From contig CALILB010000120.1 of assembly GCA_938016625.1 (NCBI GenBank), forward strand, positions 1-16,729: DNA of 16,729 bases, read 5' to 3'. The first letter of the stretch is position 1. Each line of letters starts with the position of its first letter. The DNA is from an uncultured bacterium (lineage in GTDB: Bacteria > Acidobacteriota > Thermoanaerobaculia > Multivoradales > JAHEKO01). The notes below the pieces were generated by a model. That model was not told the DNA's origin and made no database searches. It was given only the letters and a program-made list of their open reading frames with translations. Shown here one piece after another: positions 1 to 6,019 of the stretch. A program made the translations under genes and the position numbers.

Positions 1-152
1 AAGGTGCCGCTGGCACCGTAGCCCAGCAGTGCCAGACTGATCACCATAAAGGCGAAGTGCTGCCACTGGATGACCGAGAACAACCGGATCAAGAGGATTT
101 CGTAACCGATCGCCGCCGCAGCGAGAACCGAGACGGCGAGACGGATTGGCAT
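1..152 (-). CDS. N-terminus of spermidine-synthase-like polytopic membrane protein (partial)
   Basis: The gene starts with ATG at 152 and runs off the left edge, so only 50 codons are visible. The peptide begins MPIRLAVSVLAAAAIGYEIL and continues with LIRLFSVIQWQHFAFMVISL and a GYGASGT segment. This is two hydrophobic stretches joined by an R-L-F-S-V-I-Q-W-Q-H-F loop. The pattern (GYEILLIRLFS, then W-x-H-F-A-F-M-V-I-S-L-A-L-L-G-Y-G-A-S-G) resembles the start of large membrane proteins annotated as spermine/spermidine synthase-domain proteins, which carry a membrane bundle ahead of a Rossmann-type aminopropyltransferase-like domain. The catalytic part is outside the window, so the activity is not shown. 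It begins 10 bp after the isoaspartate methyltransferase stop and has no clear Shine-Dalgarno, so it is probably translated from the same mRNA. It could instead be another multipass transporter-like protein. Confidence 0.55.
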   Translation of the reverse strand, partial: MPIRLAVSVLAAAAIGYEILLIRLFSVIQWQHFAFMVISLALLGYGASGT

Positions 153-162
153 AGGTCGCTCG

Positions 163-903
163 CTAGCGGTCGCCGGTCAGCGGGACAAAGGCCACCGGGA
201 GGAGCTGCCGGGTCGTTACCTCGCCGGTCGCGGACTTCTCCACCATGGTCAACTGCTGAACCCTGAAGGGCCCACCCACCGGGATGACCATCCTGCCCCC
301 GGGTTTTAGCTGCCGCACCAGGGGTGGCGGGATATGGGCGGCGGCGGCGGTGACGACGATACCGTCGAACGGCGCGTGCTCCTCCCAGCCGAAATAGCCG
401 TCGCCGATACGGGTGGTGATCTCTTTGTATCCCAGACGATCCAGGCGCTCGGCGACCTCGCGGCCCAACTCGGGAATGATCTCCATCGTGTAGACGTCGG
501 TCTTCATCTCGGCGAGCACCGCCGCCTGATAACCCGAGCCCGTGCCAACCTCGAGCACGCGGTCACCCTTCTCCAGCTCCAGCAGATCGGTCATGATCGC
601 CACGATGTAGGGCTGCGAGATCGTCTGTCCATAGCCGATCGCCAGCGGCCGGTTCATGTAGGCGTAGCGCCGCTGGTCGGCGGGCACGAATTCGTGTCTC
701 GGCACCCGTGCCATGACGTCCATCACCCGGTCGTCGAGCTGGGCTCTGCCGATCTCCCGGCTGGTGCGGCGGACGTCGAGCCGGATCTCGTCCACCAACT
801 CCTGGCGCTGCTTCTCGTAGGACTCCTCCGCCGCCGGAATGCCCGTGGCACCCGCCAAAAAGAGCAGGATGGTCGCCAGCGCACACGAGGTTGCCGTCTT
901 CAT
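163..903 (-). CDS. pcm: Exported protein-L-isoaspartate O-methyltransferase
   Basis: A 246-residue member of the PCMT family, which transfers a methyl group from S-adenosylmethionine to L-isoaspartyl residues in age-damaged proteins so that they can return to aspartate. Residues 1-25 look like a Sec signal peptide (hydrophobic stretch about 8-22, then I-P-A-A before E26), which would put the enzyme outside the cytoplasm, unlike the classical cytosolic enzyme. Family motifs are intact: R-H-E-F-V-P at 69-74, GYGQTISQPYIVA at 90-102 (substrate/active-site loop with S96), and the SAM-binding V-L-E-V-G-T-G-S-G-Y at 116-125, followed by an acidic motif I residue in YTMEII. The C-terminal P-P-P-L-V-R-Q-L-K-P-G-G-R-M-V-I-P-V-G is also typical. 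Its ATG overlaps the TGA of the upstream nitroreductase gene as ATGA (900-903), indicating translational coupling. An exported PCMT needs SAM outside the cytoplasm, or the leader may act as a membrane anchor; the sequence does not decide this. Confidence 0.93.
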   Translation of the reverse strand: MKTATSCALATILLFLAGATGIPAAEESYEKQRQELVDEIRLDVRRTSREIGRAQLDDRVMDVMARVPRHEFVPADQRRYAYMNRPLAIGYGQTISQPYIVAIMTDLLELEKGDRVLEVGTGSGYQAAVLAEMKTDVYTMEIIPELGREVAERLDRLGYKEITTRIGDGYFGWEEHAPFDGIVVTAAAAHIPPPLVRQLKPGGRMVIPVGGPFRVQQLTMVEKSATGEVTTRQLLPVAFVPLTGDR

Positions 904-1502
904 GATCGGGGTCGTCCCACCGGCATCAGCGCCATGGCCTCCTCACCCTCCCGAAGTTTCATGGTGTCACTGACCTCCTGGTCGTCAAAGGCCCCCACCA
1001 GGACCGCTCCAAGACCGAGAGACTGGGCCTGGAGGTAGATGTTCTCGGCGGCACATCCGACTTCGATGTAGACATATCGTCGAGCGCGTGCACCGTACTT
1101 GATCGCGGTTCTCTGAACGACACCGCCGATCGCCAGCACCACGGGCGCCGCGTCGACCCACTCCACACCATGCGAAGCCGCGGCGAGTCTTATCCGCACA
1201 TCCCCCTCGACAACCGGCTCGAGGTCGTGTTTGTCTGCCCGATATCTGTAGACCCCGACCTCCAGGCCATCCACCCGCGCCGCCGCCAGATAGATCTGCA
1301 ACGGATAGAGGCCGCCGGCCGATGGAGTCGTTCTCTCGCCCCCGGTACCGGTGACTCCTTGCACGGACCAGAGGAGCTGACCTATCTCCTCCAGTGTCAA
1401 ACCTTGCGAGGAGAATCTACGGACCGACCGGCGCTCACGCAGAGCTCCTTCCACAGTTACCTTGCCAGCCAATCGCGGCTCCGGCAGCGTCAACCTCTTC
1501 AC
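900..1502 (-). CDS. SagB-type nitroreductase family flavoprotein
   Basis: A 200-residue protein of the nitroreductase (FMN-dependent oxidoreductase) superfamily, SagB/ThcOx branch. Visible features are the N-terminal R-R-S-V-R-R-F (about 24-30, phosphate-binding region of FMN), L-T-L-E-E-I-G-Q-L-L-W-S (family helix), PSAGGLYPL at 60-68 (hallmark of SagB-like proteins), and the C-terminal AAENIYLQAQSLGLGAVLVG region (about 151-170), which matches the usual helix plus glycine strand. I chose the GTG at 1502 because a strong GGGAGGG lies 7 nt upstream. The in-frame ATG at 1523 (7 residues longer) has no Shine-Dalgarno. No cyclodehydratase or RiPP precursor gene is visible nearby, so a thiazole/oxazole oxidase role is not supported. 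A general FMN reductase is the cautious reading. It is coupled to the downstream methyltransferase gene by a 4-bp overlap. Confidence 0.88.
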   Translation of the reverse strand: MKRLTLPEPRLAGKVTVEGALRERRSVRRFSSQGLTLEEIGQLLWSVQGVTGTGGERTTPSAGGLYPLQIYLAAARVDGLEVGVYRYRADKHDLEPVVEGDVRIRLAAASHGVEWVDAAPVVLAIGGVVQRTAIKYGARARRYVYIEVGCAAENIYLQAQSLGLGAVLVGAFDDQEVSDTMKLREGEEAMALMPVGRPRS

Positions 1503-1509
1503 GGCCGAT

Positions 1510-1516
1510 CCCTCCC
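1510..1516 (-). promoter_or_regulatory. Ribosome-binding site deciding the nitroreductase start
   Basis: On the minus strand this reads GGGAGGG, with 7 nt to the GTG at 1502. It would lie inside the coding region if the ATG at 1523 were used, which favours the GTG start. Confidence 0.7.
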
Positions 1517-1592
1517 GCTGCATGTGGTTGATGATCCTACGTTCATTCTTGATAACAGCCTTGGGTGTCTTTGAATTTCTCAGCGTCCAGGT

Positions 1593-3650
1593 TCATACCG
1601 GCGAAAACGGAAGCAGTCTCCAATAGGCAAGAAACGGGACAAGCAGCAACGCCGCCAAGGCTACCGCACTGTAGTACCACCGAAAGAACTGACCGGCTAG
1701 GGGTTCCTGCCAGACCTTGGCCGTCATCCAAGAGAGCAGTAGCGATCCCACAATGGCCACGGCGCCGCCCGCGGTGAGCAGTCGGGGCAGATTGCCCACT
1801 TCGGCAACCTCGGCACCGGCGATGCTCCACAAGCGCATGAGCAGAACAAAAAAGCCGATCAACAAGATCAGGTTCCAGGCGCTGACGACCCAGGCGGCGA
1901 ATCTCAATCTCGAGGTGCGCGCGGCGAGACCTCCCCGCCACCGGTCGATCAGGGCGAACAGGGGAAAAGCTACAAAGCAGCTCACAAAGGTGACCGCAAA
2001 GAGAAGCAGCAGGGCGATCTGAACCGGTGCCCGGCCAAACCAGGACGGGCGACCGGGATACAACCCTTCCGCCGGCAGCTCGGCGGCTCGAATCACGCCG
2101 GCGCCGGGCAGCGGCGGCTCGGTGCCGTCGGCGATTGCCCGCACCCAGCCCGTTGTCAGCTCCCACACCCCCGGCGCATACCGACGCTCGCTGCGAACCT
2201 CGAAGCGGCTGCCGGTGGCGGAAAGCAGGAGCCCATGATCCGCCTGCGGAATGATCGCCACGCGGCTCCTGCCGCTCGCCCCCTCCTCACCAACGGCGAG
2301 CTGCTCGTACCGCTGCGCCGAGACGCCCACGGGGACCAGGCTGTCCAGCTCGCCAAAAAGCGCCAGCACCGGCGATTCGAGACGTGCCAGATCGGGCCGG
2401 GGGTCGTACTGCATGTCGATGCCCGGCAGCCATGGCTTGTCCGCCAGAGCTCGGCTCGTCTGCGCCCGGTAGAGAAAGTCGTACGTCAACTGCTCCATCT
2501 TTACCGTAATGTCCACCAGACCCTCGGAGCCGGTGAGATCCCGGACATTATTGGCAACGCGAAAGAGCTCTTGCTCCGCCGGGCTCACCGTCGCCCCAGA
2601 AAAGGGCACCAGGAAAGCTATCGCTCCCGATTCGGCCCCGGCGATGGTCGAGATCCACCCCCCCTGACTTATCCCCCAGAGACCGACGCTCCTCTCATCG
2701 ACGGCCTGGTGGCGTCCGAGATGTTCGACCGCACCCACCACGTCACCCGCCAGCTCATGGAGTCCGGCCTTGAACCAATTGCCGGTCGAATCCCCGGTAC
2801 CGCGCTTGTCATAGAACAGCGCCGCAAAACCGGCCTGGGCAAAGCGATGAGCCACCGGGCGGTAAGCGTGCCGAGTGTCGGCTCCCGAGCCGTGGACGAG
2901 CACGATGCCCGGATGGGGACCCTCTCCGGGCGGCAAGAAAAGGGTGCCGGCGAGCGACTCCCCGGCCCCCTCGAAGACCACCTCCTCCTGTCGGTAGACC
3001 TCCACCGGCGGGTAGAAGAACTCCAGGCCAAAGCGGTTCTGCCAAGCCAGCCCCACCTCCTGCCCGTCGGCGGCACGCACCACATAGACGAGATCGCCCC
3101 GCTCCGAATAGAACCGGTCGGGTGCGAGTGGATGGAGCCGGAGACGCTCCTCGCCGTCGAAGATAAAGATGTAGTCGACGGTTCGCCACCGGGTCAGGAG
3201 CAAGGTGGTCTCACCCGGCAGACCAAAAGTTCCGACAAGCGGATCGAACTGCTCCGCGGTCAACTCCATCGAGCGGCTGAGCTCGAACAGACCGGCACCA
3301 CTGGGGGTAATCGCGGCACCGTTGAGACGATCGCCTTGGGTTGTCGCTTCGAACCGCCACTCGCCATCGGGACCTGGCAGCTGGATGGTGAGTCCTGGCC
3401 CCTCGCCCGGGTTCAGAGAGCCGGCAACCGCACCCAGCCCCTCGGCGGGGATCCACCCTTCGACACTGCTCCCCCCCTGGGCGAGCGTGATATCGAAGCG
3501 AACAAACCGCCACCGCCCTTCCACCTCGGCATGACCCACCCATCGCCCGGCCAGCTCGCGGTCGACCCCCTGACCGCAGAGCGGGTGAGCGAGCGCAATC
3601 AGACAAGCCACCGCCGTCACCCGAATGGCGGTTCGGAGAACTCCGTCCAT
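1593..3650 (-). CDS. Exported/membrane-anchored alpha/beta hydrolase with C-terminal four-helix domain
   Basis: A 685-residue protein in three parts. Residues 1-27 form a signal peptide (A-V-A-C-L-I-A-L-A-H-P-L-C-G-Q). Residues 30-220 are a beta-rich domain with repeated G-x-W / L-T-R-W elements, as found before serine hydrolases of the dienelactone hydrolase/acyl-peptidase type. Residues 225-510 are an alpha/beta hydrolase: oxyanion loop HGSG at 253-256, F-Y-D-K-R-G-T-G-D-S at 279-288, nucleophile elbow GISQGG with S328, acid D436 in G-E-L-D-S-L-V-P, and base H472 in Q-A-D-H-G-L. The triad is complete. The tail has about four hydrophobic helices (543-570, 584-606, 624-642, 656-675), which would hold the enzyme at the membrane. 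The substrate is unknown; ester or peptide cleavage outside the cytoplasm is plausible. It lies about 90 bp upstream of the nitroreductase gene on the same strand and no terminator is visible between them, so the two may be co-transcribed. Confidence 0.88.
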   Translation of the reverse strand: MDGVLRTAIRVTAVACLIALAHPLCGQGVDRELAGRWVGHAEVEGRWRFVRFDITLAQGGSSVEGWIPAEGLGAVAGSLNPGEGPGLTIQLPGPDGEWRFEATTQGDRLNGAAITPSGAGLFELSRSMELTAEQFDPLVGTFGLPGETTLLLTRWRTVDYIFIFDGEERLRLHPLAPDRFYSERGDLVYVVRAADGQEVGLAWQNRFGLEFFYPPVEVYRQEEVVFEGAGESLAGTLFLPPGEGPHPGIVLVHGSGADTRHAYRPVAHRFAQAGFAALFYDKRGTGDSTGNWFKAGLHELAGDVVGAVEHLGRHQAVDERSVGLWGISQGGWISTIAGAESGAIAFLVPFSGATVSPAEQELFRVANNVRDLTGSEGLVDITVKMEQLTYDFLYRAQTSRALADKPWLPGIDMQYDPRPDLARLESPVLALFGELDSLVPVGVSAQRYEQLAVGEEGASGRSRVAIIPQADHGLLLSATGSRFEVRSERRYAPGVWELTTGWVRAIADGTEPPLPGAGVIRAAELPAEGLYPGRPSWFGRAPVQIALLLLFAVTFVSCFVAFPLFALIDRWRGGLAARTSRLRFAAWVVSAWNLILLIGFFVLLMRLWSIAGAEVAEVGNLPRLLTAGGAVAIVGSLLLSWMTAKVWQEPLAGQFFRWYYSAVALAALLLVPFLAYWRLLPFSPV

Positions 3651-3690
3651 CTCCAGTCTCTTGCTCCGACTCGTGGAACCCCGAATAGAA

Positions 3691-3721
3691 AAAACAGCAA
3701 CTGGACGAGAGTCTATACTCT
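3691..3721 (+). promoter_or_regulatory. Candidate promoter of the beta-propeller gene with palindrome over the -10
   Basis: TATACT at 3714-3719 is a good sigma70-type -10. The -35 seventeen bases upstream (AAAACA, 3691-3696) is weak. The -10 lies inside an imperfect palindrome, AGAGT-CTAT-ACTCT (3708-3721), which could be an operator. The hydrolase gene starts divergently at 3650, so this 105-bp spacer must serve both directions. Inferred by eye only. Confidence 0.4.
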
Positions 3722-3755
3722 AAGTCCGCAGAAAACTCCCTGGAGATTTCGGACC

Positions 3756-4814
3756 ATGACACGAAAGCGCGCAATGGCCCTGTCGACCATCGCTCTCGCG
3801 GCCACCTTTCTCATCGCACCCACCGTCCAGGGCGCGACCCTGGTGGTGGCCAACAAGACCGACAACACCGTCGATCTCGTCGACCTTACCGCCGGCAAAT
3901 CGTTCGCCACGCTGCCGACCGGCTTCCGGCCACACGAGGTCGCCGTGTCACCCGACGGCACTCTCGCCGTGATCAGCAACTATGGAGATCGAGACCAACC
4001 CGGCTCGACCCTGACGGTCATCAATCTCGAGAAGGTCGCAGTCGTCTCCACCGTGGATCTCGGCAAGCACACACGACCACACGGTCTGGCCTGGATTTCC
4101 GACACCCAGTTGGCCGTCACCACCGAGGGCAGTGCACATTTACTCGTGGTGAGCCCACAGAGCGGCAGTATCGACAAAGAGATCGAGACCGGCCAGAAGG
4201 TCTCCCACATGGTGGCTGTTACCCCGGATGGAAAGCGCGCCTTTGTTGCCAACATCGGCTCGGGCTCGGTGACCGCCGTCGACCTGGAGGCCGGAACCAA
4301 GCTGCGGGATATCAAGACCGGCGAGGGTGCCGAAGGAATCGCCGTGACTCCGGACGGCCGGGAGGTGTGGGTCGGCAACCGGGCGGACGACACACTGACC
4401 ATCTTCGACCCGGAGACGCTGGAGGTCCGGGAGAATGTCGCCTGCAAAGGCTTCCCCATCCGGGTGGCACCCACACCCGACGGCAAGAAGATGCTGGTCT
4501 CGGCTGCCGAGAGTGGCGAGGTGGTAGTGATCGACACCAAACAGCGACAAGAGATCTTCCGGCGACAGCTCGACCTCAGCACTGCCGCGGATGCCGGCAC
4601 CCGTCTTTTTGGTGATCGTTTTGGAAAGAGTCCCGTGCCGGTGGGTCTGGTGGTCGCACCCGATGGCTCTTCGGCCTGGGTGGCAGCCACCCAGGCCGAC
4701 GCCGTGGTGGTCATCGCCACCGCCGGCCTGAGAGTGCAGGGAATCCTGGAGGCCGGCAAGGAACCGGACGGCATGGCGCTGAGCCCGGTGACCGTCCGCC
4801 CGTCTACCGACTGA
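3756..4814 (+). CDS. Exported YVTN-type seven-bladed beta-propeller protein
   Basis: A 352-residue protein. The chosen ATG at 3756 has GGAG 10 nt upstream and is followed directly by a signal peptide (T-R-K-R at 2-5, hydrophobic 8-21, probable cleavage after V-Q-G at 26). The frame stays open far upstream, but that stretch is antisense to the hydrolase gene. The mature part consists of about seven repeats with the YVTN/NHL-type pattern, for example V-A-N-K-T-D-N-T-V-D-L-V-D-L, F-V-A-N-I-G-S-G-S-V-T-A-V-D-L, W-V-G-N-R-A-D-D-T-L-T-I-F-D and W-V-A-A-T-Q-A-D-A-V-V-V-I, each preceded by a V-(S/T)-P-D-G turn. This suits a single seven-bladed propeller in the periplasm or outside the cell. Such proteins bind partners or, in some cases, small ligands; no catalytic residues are evident. 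The function is unknown. It converges on the minus-strand flavoenzyme gene with only 14 bp between stops. Confidence 0.9.
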   Translation: MTRKRAMALSTIALAATFLIAPTVQGATLVVANKTDNTVDLVDLTAGKSFATLPTGFRPHEVAVSPDGTLAVISNYGDRDQPGSTLTVINLEKVAVVSTVDLGKHTRPHGLAWISDTQLAVTTEGSAHLLVVSPQSGSIDKEIETGQKVSHMVAVTPDGKRAFVANIGSGSVTAVDLEAGTKLRDIKTGEGAEGIAVTPDGREVWVGNRADDTLTIFDPETLEVRENVACKGFPIRVAPTPDGKKMLVSAAESGEVVVIDTKQRQEIFRRQLDLSTAADAGTRLFGDRFGKSPVPVGLVVAPDGSSAWVAATQADAVVVIATAGLRVQGILEAGKEPDGMALSPVTVRPSTD

Positions 4815-4828
4815 GCAGGCAGACCGTC

Positions 4829-5830
4829 TTAGGAGCCCACACCGGCCCGATGGGCCGAGGCCGCCGCGGCGAAGCGGCCGACGATCTCCGCCACCGATTC
4901 GATCCGGGTGACACCCTCCACACTCTTTCCCGCTTGCAGGTAGTCGCGGTAGGAGAACGACCGCAGCGAAGAGCGTTTGAGCTTCCACAGCGACTGCAGC
5001 TGGAAGATCATCCTCATCCAGTGTTTGGTGCGGCGGCCCTTGAGCATTCGGCGCGCCAGCGGTCCGGCCCTGGTACCCACCTTGGCGATGTAGGGGGTAC
5101 GGATGACCGAGACCGGAACACCGGTTACCCGCTCGGTGAGAACGATGTCCTCCTCGCTAGCGTCGACGATCGCCTCTTTGTAGTCCTCACTCGCGGTGCA
5201 CTCGGAGGCGGCGATGAACCGGGTCCCCATCTGCACCCCGGCGTAGCCAAGCGTCAGCGCCCGCACGAAATCTCCTTCGTCCCCGACGCCCCCCGCGCAC
5301 ACCAGCGGCACCCCGAGATCCGCGAGCTCCTGGTAGAGCTCCTCGACACCCTTGGGACCCGCATGACCGCCGGCCCGATTGTTGACCGCTATCAGTCCAT
5401 CTACACCGGCCTCCAGGCCCTTGAGCGCCCACTTGCGCTCGGTGACGTCGTGGTAGACCAGACCACCCACCGCATGCGCCCTCTCCACCACCCACTCTGG
5501 TTTGCCCAGTGAGGTGACAAAGAAACGGATCCCCGCGGCGATCGCCTCGTCCACATAGAGTTGCATCCGCTCCTGATATTTCTTGGCCGATTTCTCGACC
5601 ACCACATTGAGCCCCACCGGTTTGGAGGTCAGCCGTCGAATCAGAGCCAGACCCGACCGGAATTCGTGACCATGGACGTAGACCAACGACAGCGGCTGGA
5701 TGATGCCGATGCCTCCGGCCTCGGATGCAGCGGCAACGAGCTCGGGATTGCTACAGGGATACATGGCGCCGCAGATCAGCGGCACGTCTATACCCAATTG
5801 TTTTGTAAGCTCGGTGCTCAGTAGAGACAT
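4829..5830 (-). CDS. Nitronate monooxygenase (2-nitropropane dioxygenase) family FMN enzyme
   Basis: A 333-residue TIM-barrel flavoprotein. Members oxidise alkyl nitronates (such as propionate 3-nitronate) using FMN and oxygen; close relatives include enoyl-ACP reductase FabK, so the exact substrate is open. Visible motifs: P-L-I-C-G-A-M-Y at 17-24 (start of the barrel and FMN contact), V-N-N-R-A-G-G-H-A-G at 149-158 with the catalytic-position H156, V-C-A-G-G-V-G-D at 177-184 and G-V-Q-M-G-T-R-F at 198-205, the last two being the FMN phosphate-binding strands. The C-terminal 80 residues are basic and less conserved (R-R-M-L-K-G-R-R-T-K-H), longer than the minimal enzyme, and could contact lipid or a partner. 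The ATG at 5830 has a strong AGGAGGG 8 nt upstream. That site lies inside the oppositely oriented small membrane-protein gene, so its promoter must lie within that gene or beyond. Confidence 0.88.
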   Translation of the reverse strand: MSLLSTELTKQLGIDVPLICGAMYPCSNPELVAAASEAGGIGIIQPLSLVYVHGHEFRSGLALIRRLTSKPVGLNVVVEKSAKKYQERMQLYVDEAIAAGIRFFVTSLGKPEWVVERAHAVGGLVYHDVTERKWALKGLEAGVDGLIAVNNRAGGHAGPKGVEELYQELADLGVPLVCAGGVGDEGDFVRALTLGYAGVQMGTRFIAASECTASEDYKEAIVDASEEDIVLTERVTGVPVSVIRTPYIAKVGTRAGPLARRMLKGRRTKHWMRMIFQLQSLWKLKRSSLRSFSYRDYLQAGKSVEGVTRIESVAEIVGRFAAAASAHRAGVGS

Positions 5831-5834
5831 ATTG

Positions 5835-6008
5835 ATGGCCCTCCTGCTCTACTTTCTCTTCACCGTCGTCACGGTCGTCGGAACCTTTCTGATCGCCGAC
5901 CGGCTCCACTCGCGTCGCCTGGCGGTGATTTTGGCCCTGGCGGCCCTGGTCTTCTTTGTCGCCCTGTTTGCCGCCATCCTCGCTCTTCTGAGAGGCGCCG
6001 GCTTCTAA
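5835..6008 (+). CDS. Small two-helix membrane protein
   Basis: A 57-residue ORF starting MALLLYFLFTVVTVVGTFLI, then a short basic turn (D-R-L-H-S-R-R-L) and a second hydrophobic helix (about 30-51) ending in L-R-G-A-G-F. Codon third positions are strongly G/C, as in the surrounding genes, which supports real coding. I see no recognised family. The start is uncertain: there is no good Shine-Dalgarno, a TTG lies directly before the ATG, and the frame stays open upstream into the opposing gene. The ATG lies 4 bp from the divergent flavoenzyme ATG, and the flavoenzyme ribosome-binding site overlaps codons 2-4 of this ORF. Its stop is 11 bp from the convergent PHP gene stop. It may be a small membrane accessory protein, or a non-functional open frame. 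Confidence 0.5.
   Translation: MALLLYFLFTVVTVVGTFLIADRLHSRRLAVILALAALVFFVALFAAILALLRGAGF
5839..5845 (-). promoter_or_regulatory. Ribosome-binding site of the nitronate monooxygenase-like gene
   Basis: The minus strand reads AGGAGGG, 8 nt before the ATG at 5830. It is noteworthy because it falls inside the first codons of the divergent small membrane-protein ORF, so the two transcripts would be complementary at their 5' ends. Confidence 0.65.
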
Positions 6009-6019
6009 GTCTGGACAGC

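Noticed and set aside
900..1502. SagB-like protein as evidence of a thiazole/oxazole RiPP cluster
   Set aside because: No cyclodehydratase, YcaO protein, precursor peptide or dedicated protease is visible in the window, and the exporter operon is 6.5 kb away on the other strand.
1543..1596. A 17-codon minus-strand ORF whose ATG overlaps the hydrolase stop as ATGA
   Set aside because: Only about half of its codons end in G or C, below the local genes, and it has no clear role. The overlap is suggestive but not enough to call a gene or leader peptide.
2235..3755. A long plus-strand frame that continues into the beta-propeller gene
   Set aside because: It is antisense to the hydrolase, which has a complete catalytic triad and signal peptide. 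The peptide here shows no domain pattern, and the propeller has its own Shine-Dalgarno and signal peptide at 3756.
4845..4860. Short GC hairpin (CGGCCC-GAT-GGGCCG) between the convergent propeller and flavoenzyme genes
   Set aside because: It lies inside the flavoenzyme coding end and has no U-run on either strand, so it is not a convincing terminator.
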